A stretch of 64,000 nucleotides of DNA from Bradyrhizobium lablabi (GTDB taxonomy: Bacteria > Pseudomonadota > Alphaproteobacteria > Rhizobiales > Xanthobacteraceae): contig NZ_LT670844.1 in NCBI RefSeq assembly GCF_900141755.1, positions 4,588,001-4,652,000 on the forward strand. Reading direction: 5' to 3'. This document shows positions 60,438 through 64,000 of this stretch, in pieces. A model generated the notes under the pieces. It did no database searches. It worked only from the letters and a program-made list of their open reading frames with translations, and was not told where the DNA came from. Position 1 is the stretch's first letter. Each line of letters starts with the position of its first letter. The position numbers were made by a program, and so were the translations under genes.

Positions 60438-62009
60438 ATGACATGGGAAGATCATCCCGTGGATATGCCTACGATCCGATACGCGCACAGCGGCGATATT
60501 CGCATCGCCTATCAGGTCGTGGGTCACGGGCCGATCGACCTCGTCTTTGTGCCGGGGTTCATTTCCAACCTGGAAGTGCACTGGGAGGATCCCGGATACG
60601 TCCATCTGATCCGGCGGCTCTCTGCCTTCACGCGCCTGATCATGTTCGACAAGCGCGGTACGGGGTTAAGCGACCGCGTCGACGCGTCGGCGCTGCCCGG
60701 GCTTGAAACAAGAATGGATGACGTTCGCGCCGTCATGGATGCCGCCGGCAGCGGCCGCGCGGCCTTGCTCGGCGCCTCCGAAGGCGCGGCGATGGCGGCG
60801 CTGTTTGCCGCGACCTATCCGTCGCGCACCCGCACGCTGATCCTCTATGGCGCCTACGCGCATTTCCTCACGTCGGTGATGAACAAGAATGTGCTGGAGC
60901 AGTTCCTGAGTTCCATCGAAAGCTCCTGGGGCACCGGGGCGAGTCTTGCGAATTTCGCGCCCGGCCGCCTCGATGACCCGCACTTTGGGGCATGGTGGGC
61001 GCGTTTCGAACGGTTGTCGGCGACGCCGACCACCGCGCAAGCCCTGGCGCGGATGAACGCGCAGATCGACGTGCGCAAAATCCTGCCGAGCATCCGGGTG
61101 CCTACGCTGGTGCTGCACCGGGCCAACGATGCACGGGTGAAATTCTCCGGCGGCCGCGATGTCGCCGAAAAAATTCCGGCGGCGCGGTTCGTCGAGATCG
61201 CCGGACGCGATCACCCGATCTGGACCGGCGACACCGATCGGGTGGCTGACGAGATCGAGGAATTTCTGACCGGCGTGCGGGCGCCGCCGCGCGACAACCG
61301 CTTCCTCGCGAGCCTCCTGGTGACGCGGTTGATCGCGCCGGCCGCGACCGCCGGCCGCGTCAGTGACCGCCGCTGGGGCGAACGAACCGAGCATTTGCGG
61401 CAGCAGGCCAGTGAGGCGGTCGCGCGCTACGGCGGCACGCCGATCGGGATCGGCCCTTCGGAAATCTCTGCCCGCTTCGACGGTCCGGCGCGCGCCGTGC
61501 GTTGCGCGCTGGAGCTATCCGCGCTCGCCCGCACGCTCGAATTCGAGCTCGCTAGCGCCGTCCACACCGGCGAAGTCGAAATGCGCGACGGGCTGGTCTC
61601 GGGCCTCGCCCTGCATGTCACCGAACGCATCGCGATGAATGCGCCGTCAGGCGACATGCTGGTGTCCGGCGTGGTCCATGACCTCGTTGCCGGTTCGGGG
61701 TTGCGCTTCGCGGACCGCGAGCCGATGGAAATTTCAGGTCTCGATGAAGCGGTCCGGATCTTCGTGGCGGTGGCCGAACAGCACCTCGAGCCCGTGGTCC
61801 GCACCCCGCATGCGCCGCGGCTCGACCATCTGAGCCTGCGCGAACGCGAAGTTCTAACGCTGGTGGCCGAGGGAATGAGCAATCCCGCGATCGCGGCGCG
61901 GTTGCGGGTCAGCAATCACACTGTCAAGCGCCACGTCGCCAATATCCTGCTCAAGCTCGACCTTCCGACCCGCGCCGCGGCCGCGGCCTTTGTCAGCCGC
62001 CAAGCCTGA
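60438..62009 (+). CDS. Alpha/beta hydrolase - pseudo-adenylate-cyclase - LuxR regulator fusion
   Basis: A 523-residue fusion. Residues about 10-280 are an alpha/beta hydrolase with an intact triad: Ser114 in GASEG, Asp231 and His259. Residues about 288-447 match the class III cyclase domain in the RRW, RFDGPARAVRCAL, AVHTGEVE and LVSGVVHDLVAGSGL segments. However, the two metal-binding Asp positions are lost: the first strand reads LLVTRLIAP and the second GIGPSE. It is therefore probably a catalytically dead sensor. Residues about 462-523 are a LuxR helix-turn-helix (LSLREREVLTLVAEGM, SNHTVKRHV). Start alternatives are ATG 60438 and ATG 60465. It may sense or modify a small ester or lactone and regulate genes; targets are unknown. 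Confidence 0.85.
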   Translation: MTWEDHPVDMPTIRYAHSGDIRIAYQVVGHGPIDLVFVPGFISNLEVHWEDPGYVHLIRRLSAFTRLIMFDKRGTGLSDRVDASALPGLETRMDDVRAVMDAAGSGRAALLGASEGAAMAALFAATYPSRTRTLILYGAYAHFLTSVMNKNVLEQFLSSIESSWGTGASLANFAPGRLDDPHFGAWWARFERLSATPTTAQALARMNAQIDVRKILPSIRVPTLVLHRANDARVKFSGGRDVAEKIPAARFVEIAGRDHPIWTGDTDRVADEIEEFLTGVRAPPRDNRFLASLLVTRLIAPAATAGRVSDRRWGERTEHLRQQASEAVARYGGTPIGIGPSEISARFDGPARAVRCALELSALARTLEFELASAVHTGEVEMRDGLVSGLALHVTERIAMNAPSGDMLVSGVVHDLVAGSGLRFADREPMEISGLDEAVRIFVAVAEQHLEPVVRTPHAPRLDHLSLREREVLTLVAEGMSNPAIAARLRVSNHTVKRHVANILLKLDLPTRAAAAAFVSRQA

Positions 62010-62149
62010 CCCCGCATCGCATCGCCCGATCGGGCCATCGCACCGATGGTCCTTTCGGGCGAAGCGGCGCGCGGCCGTTCCGGTCACACTGTCATCCATG
62101 GCATCAACCGCCGCCCGGTCACGGTCGGCGGCGCAAACTGGAGGATGAC

Positions 62150-62653
62150 ATGCGCAAGATCACTAAGATGATTGCTGCAGCGGTAATGGCCACGAGCCTC
62201 TACGCCTTGATAGTCCTCGCGCGGCCGGCGTTGGGGGAAGATGCCGGTAGCCAGGCAGCCTATCGCGACATCCAGCAGACCCTGGGCCTGGTTCCGACCT
62301 TCTTCAAATTATTCCCGGAAAGCGGCATCGCCGGCGCCTGGGCCGAGTTCAAATCTGTTCAGCTCAATCCAAAAACAAAACTCGACAGCAAGACCAAGGA
62401 ATTGATCGGGCTTGCCGTGGCCGCGCAAATTCCATGTCATTATTGCGTCTACTTTCACACCTCGGCCGCCAAGGCCAATGGCGCGACTGACGAGGAAATC
62501 CGCGAGGCCGTCGCGATGGCGGCGATCTCGCGGCACTGGAGCACGGTGCTGAACGGCATGCAGGTCGATTACGATACGTTCCGGAAGGAGACCGATACGG
62601 TGATGAAACTGGCCAGCGAAAAAACCGGCACTTCCGGCAAGGCCGCGCAATAG
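62150..62653 (+). CDS. Exported carboxymuconolactone-decarboxylase/AhpD-family protein
   Basis: A 167-residue protein with an N-terminal signal or anchor (about 7-29, ending PALG). The CMD/AhpD domain has the redox CxxC pair Cys96/Cys99 in PCHYCVYFH followed by His103, the AhpD-type active site. AhpD-like proteins are thiol peroxidases or reductant carriers. A signal peptide is unusual and would place the domain in the periplasm. GGAGG precedes the ATG. It is followed after about 75 bases by a SnoaL-like gene on the same strand. Confidence 0.85.
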   Translation: MRKITKMIAAAVMATSLYALIVLARPALGEDAGSQAAYRDIQQTLGLVPTFFKLFPESGIAGAWAEFKSVQLNPKTKLDSKTKELIGLAVAAQIPCHYCVYFHTSAAKANGATDEEIREAVAMAAISRHWSTVLNGMQVDYDTFRKETDTVMKLASEKTGTSGKAAQ

Positions 62654-62728
62654 CGTTGATATATCATCTGGTCCCGTCACGACTTTCGTGGCGGGACCGT
62701 CCAAACAGGATCGCTCCAGGAGGACGTC

Positions 62729-63091
62729 ATGGTTGCAAAGGTGAATGGGTCGGTGGGCGCGGCGATCAAATACGCCATCGAAGCCCGCGACTCCCGGATG
62801 CTGTCAAAACTCTATGCCGACGACGCCACGCTGCGGGTGATCGACCACAACAATCCGCCGAGCAAGCCGCGCGAAGTGCGGGGCCGCAACGCCATCACCA
62901 CCTTCTGGGACGACATCTGCAGCCGCGCGATGACCCATCAGATCGACGTCAACGCCACCGAGGGCGATCGGCTGACGTTCAGCCAGAGCTGCGCCTATCC
63001 CGGCGGCGCCAAGGTGTTCTGCGTGGCGCTGGTCGAACTCGCCGGAGGCAAGATCGTACGCCAGACCATGGTACAGGCCTGGGACGAATGA
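62729..63091 (+). CDS. SnoaL/NTF2-like protein
   Basis: A 120-residue alpha+beta cone protein. IKYAIEARDSRMLSKLYADDATLRVID and the closing KIVRQTMVQAWD strand fit the SnoaL-like or DUF4440 group, small enzymes or binding proteins with very diverse roles. The Asp/His in DDAT and RVIDHN could line the pocket. GGAGG lies nine bases before the ATG at 62729. It probably shares a transcript with the CMD-family gene; a joint function is not evident. Confidence 0.8.
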   Translation: MVAKVNGSVGAAIKYAIEARDSRMLSKLYADDATLRVIDHNNPPSKPREVRGRNAITTFWDDICSRAMTHQIDVNATEGDRLTFSQSCAYPGGAKVFCVALVELAGGKIVRQTMVQAWDE

Positions 63092-63130
63092 TCGTGGCGG
63101 CATCAATGCCCGGCCGCCGTTCGTAACGCG

Positions 63131-63163
63131 TCAATGGCTGGCCGCGCTCTTGCTGGCCGCGCT
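63131..63163 (-). pseudogene. Possible remnant of a gene 3' end
   Basis: Read on the minus strand, this stretch encodes an SAASKSAASH-type end and a stop. It closely resembles the AAAKSAAGH end of the cut gene at 63938. About 22 of 23 bases match at the start of each (TCAATGG ... GGCCGCGCTCTTG). It looks like a leftover of duplication of that gene end, with the small secreted-protein gene between the copies. It is short, so chance cannot be excluded. Confidence 0.35.
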
Positions 63164-63686
63164 AGATTGGTTCGCAGGATGTCCGGACGGTGCGTGGACG
63201 CGCGCAATATGCTAGTCCGCCCAGCGGATTAGAAAATGTATATTGGCGTTTGCCGGGGTTGAGCCGGTGGCTTATTTTCAAGACGCAAGTCTTCCCGGTC
63301 ACATACAGATCGGCGATCACGCTGTTGTTCGGATAATACCGGATGGCCTGAAGGTGACGCCTGCCGGCCACGCGCAATGAGGCTGAACCATACTCCGCCT
63401 CGACAGGTTTGCTTCCGAGGGTCGTAGCATAGTGCTCTTGCTTGACGGCGATTCCCAGGGCGATACCGGTGACGTCCAAGGAAGCACGGCGATCGGCATT
63501 TAGAGTGCCGACGCCCTCGACGCGGACGGCGAAGTCCCGAACCAGTGGCTTTTCGCAATCGGCAATTCCGTCATAGCCAAACTTGGCGTGCATGATCGCA
63601 TTCTGCGCAAAACAAGAAATGGGCGAAACCATCAGCCCGACAACAAGGACGATGCAGGATGTGCAGGTTAATTTTGTCCGCCCCAT
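63162..63686 (-). CDS. Small secreted protein of unknown function
   Basis: A 174-residue protein with a clear signal peptide (about 1-28, ending SCFAQ). The mature part (about 145 residues) has a Cys near residue 44 and more near 133, 159 and 170, which could form disulfides in the periplasm. Strands alternate, without a known motif. The GGGAGGG site before the ATG at 63686 decides this start over an upstream in-frame one. I do not recognise the family. It reads towards the SnoaL-like gene and its stop abuts the remnant at 63131. Confidence 0.65.
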   Translation of the reverse strand: MGRTKLTCTSCIVLVVGLMVSPISCFAQNAIMHAKFGYDGIADCEKPLVRDFAVRVEGVGTLNADRRASLDVTGIALGIAVKQEHYATTLGSKPVEAEYGSASLRVAGRRHLQAIRYYPNNSVIADLYVTGKTCVLKISHRLNPGKRQYTFSNPLGGLAYCARPRTVRTSCEPI

Positions 63687-63937
63687 CGCCAATCCCTCCC
63701 TGAAAAAAATTTTGTTCAAACATTGCCCGTGGGCGTCATGCAAAATCACGCGCCGATGCAGAAAAAAGACGGTCGCAATTAACCGCTAAAACGCTCCATG
63801 ACAAAGCCGGGCACGAAAACCTACCGCCGGGTCATTGTCGGCGCAAGGTATCCCGCGCCTTGCGATTTCGGTGGCCGGCGGTATCGGTTCGCTGAGCGAC
63901 CACAACTCCGCGTCCGGCCAATCGCCTCGAGCCGGCA

Positions 63938-64000
63938 TCAATGGCCGGCCGCGCTCTTGGCGGCGGCGTTGTTGAGCACGATCAGGGCATCGACGGCGAC
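63938..64000 (-). CDS. 3' end of a gene cut by the window edge
   Basis: The last 20 codons of a minus-strand frame that ends VAVDALIVLNNAAAKSAAGH and a TGA at 63938-63940. An open frame of 20 codons proves little by itself. The near-identical copy of its end at 63131 suggests it is real coding sequence. The product cannot be named. Confidence 0.4.
   Translation of the reverse strand, partial: VAVDALIVLNNAAAKSAAGH

Noticed and set aside
1..64000. tRNA, rRNA, transposase, integrase or phage genes
   Set aside because: I found no cloverleaf-type sequence, rRNA stretch or recombinase motif. The small palindromes are non-coding repeats.

Overview
The window looks like chromosome of a Bradyrhizobium-type alphaproteobacterium (Nitrobacteraceae). 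It is GC-rich, with densely packed genes on both strands. Proteins are typical of that group: a urtABCDE-fmdA urea/amide block, amino acid:[carrier protein] ligase, PilZ/HD-GYP and DUF2336 proteins, HWE kinases and several Liv/Tct transporters. Intergenic spaces carry the palindromic repeat families common in these genomes. I see no tRNA, rRNA, CRISPR array, transposase or phage gene. The assignment is inferred from gene content, not from a marker gene.

Layout. 0.1-5.4 kb (minus): SPOR-domain exported protein, polysaccharide deacetylase, metA, metY and an HSL-type esterase. 5.6-12.7 kb: class IV aminotransferase (plus). Then a minus-strand block of acyl-CoA-dehydrogenase-like flavoprotein, SerRS-like amino acid:[carrier protein] ligase, GNAT-like transferase and ThDP enzyme, divergent from a small carrier protein. 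A rubredoxin follows. 12.7-13.7 kb has no gene but several repeats, including a nested-hairpin element. 13.7-17.8 kb (plus): mtnP, mtnA and a class II aldolase/short-chain dehydrogenase fusion, a likely methylthioadenosine salvage operon ending in an aldolase (DHAP-shunt type). 17.8-22.4 kb (minus): tctC-tctB-tctA, a TIM-barrel isomerase and a DoxX protein. 22.5-26.9 kb: DUF2235 hydrolase, HAD phosphatase, secreted trypsin-like protease and a Baeyer-Villiger-type monooxygenase. 26.9-31.2 kb: a c-di-GMP neighbourhood (small unknown protein, PilZ, HD-GYP; then an XRE regulator, a second PilZ and DUF2336).

31.3-42.6 kb is a nitrogen-acquisition locus. A giant NCS1-permease/hybrid histidine kinase and its LuxR-type response regulator lie divergent to urtABCDE, fmdA (formamidase/acetamidase) and fmdB. 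42.6-50.4 kb (minus): a 2093-residue hybrid kinase with eleven 92-residue HAMP-type modules, three receiver domains and a downstream REC-PAS-HWE kinase. 50.8-53.9 kb: maleylacetate reductase, MCE/MlaD protein and a PhyH dioxygenase. 54.2-60.2 kb (minus): a Liv-type ABC transporter (livF, G, M, H) with two paralogous binding proteins. 60.4-64 kb: an alpha/beta-hydrolase/pseudo-cyclase/LuxR fusion regulator, a carboxymuconolactone-decarboxylase-family protein, a SnoaL-like protein, a small secreted protein and the 3' tip of a gene cut by the window edge.

The most interesting units are the carrier-protein aminoacylation cluster (6.7-12.3 kb), the permease-kinase 'transceptor' beside urt/fmd, the HAMP-array kinase, the mtnPA-aldolase/dehydrogenase operon and the hydrolase/pseudo-cyclase/LuxR fusion.
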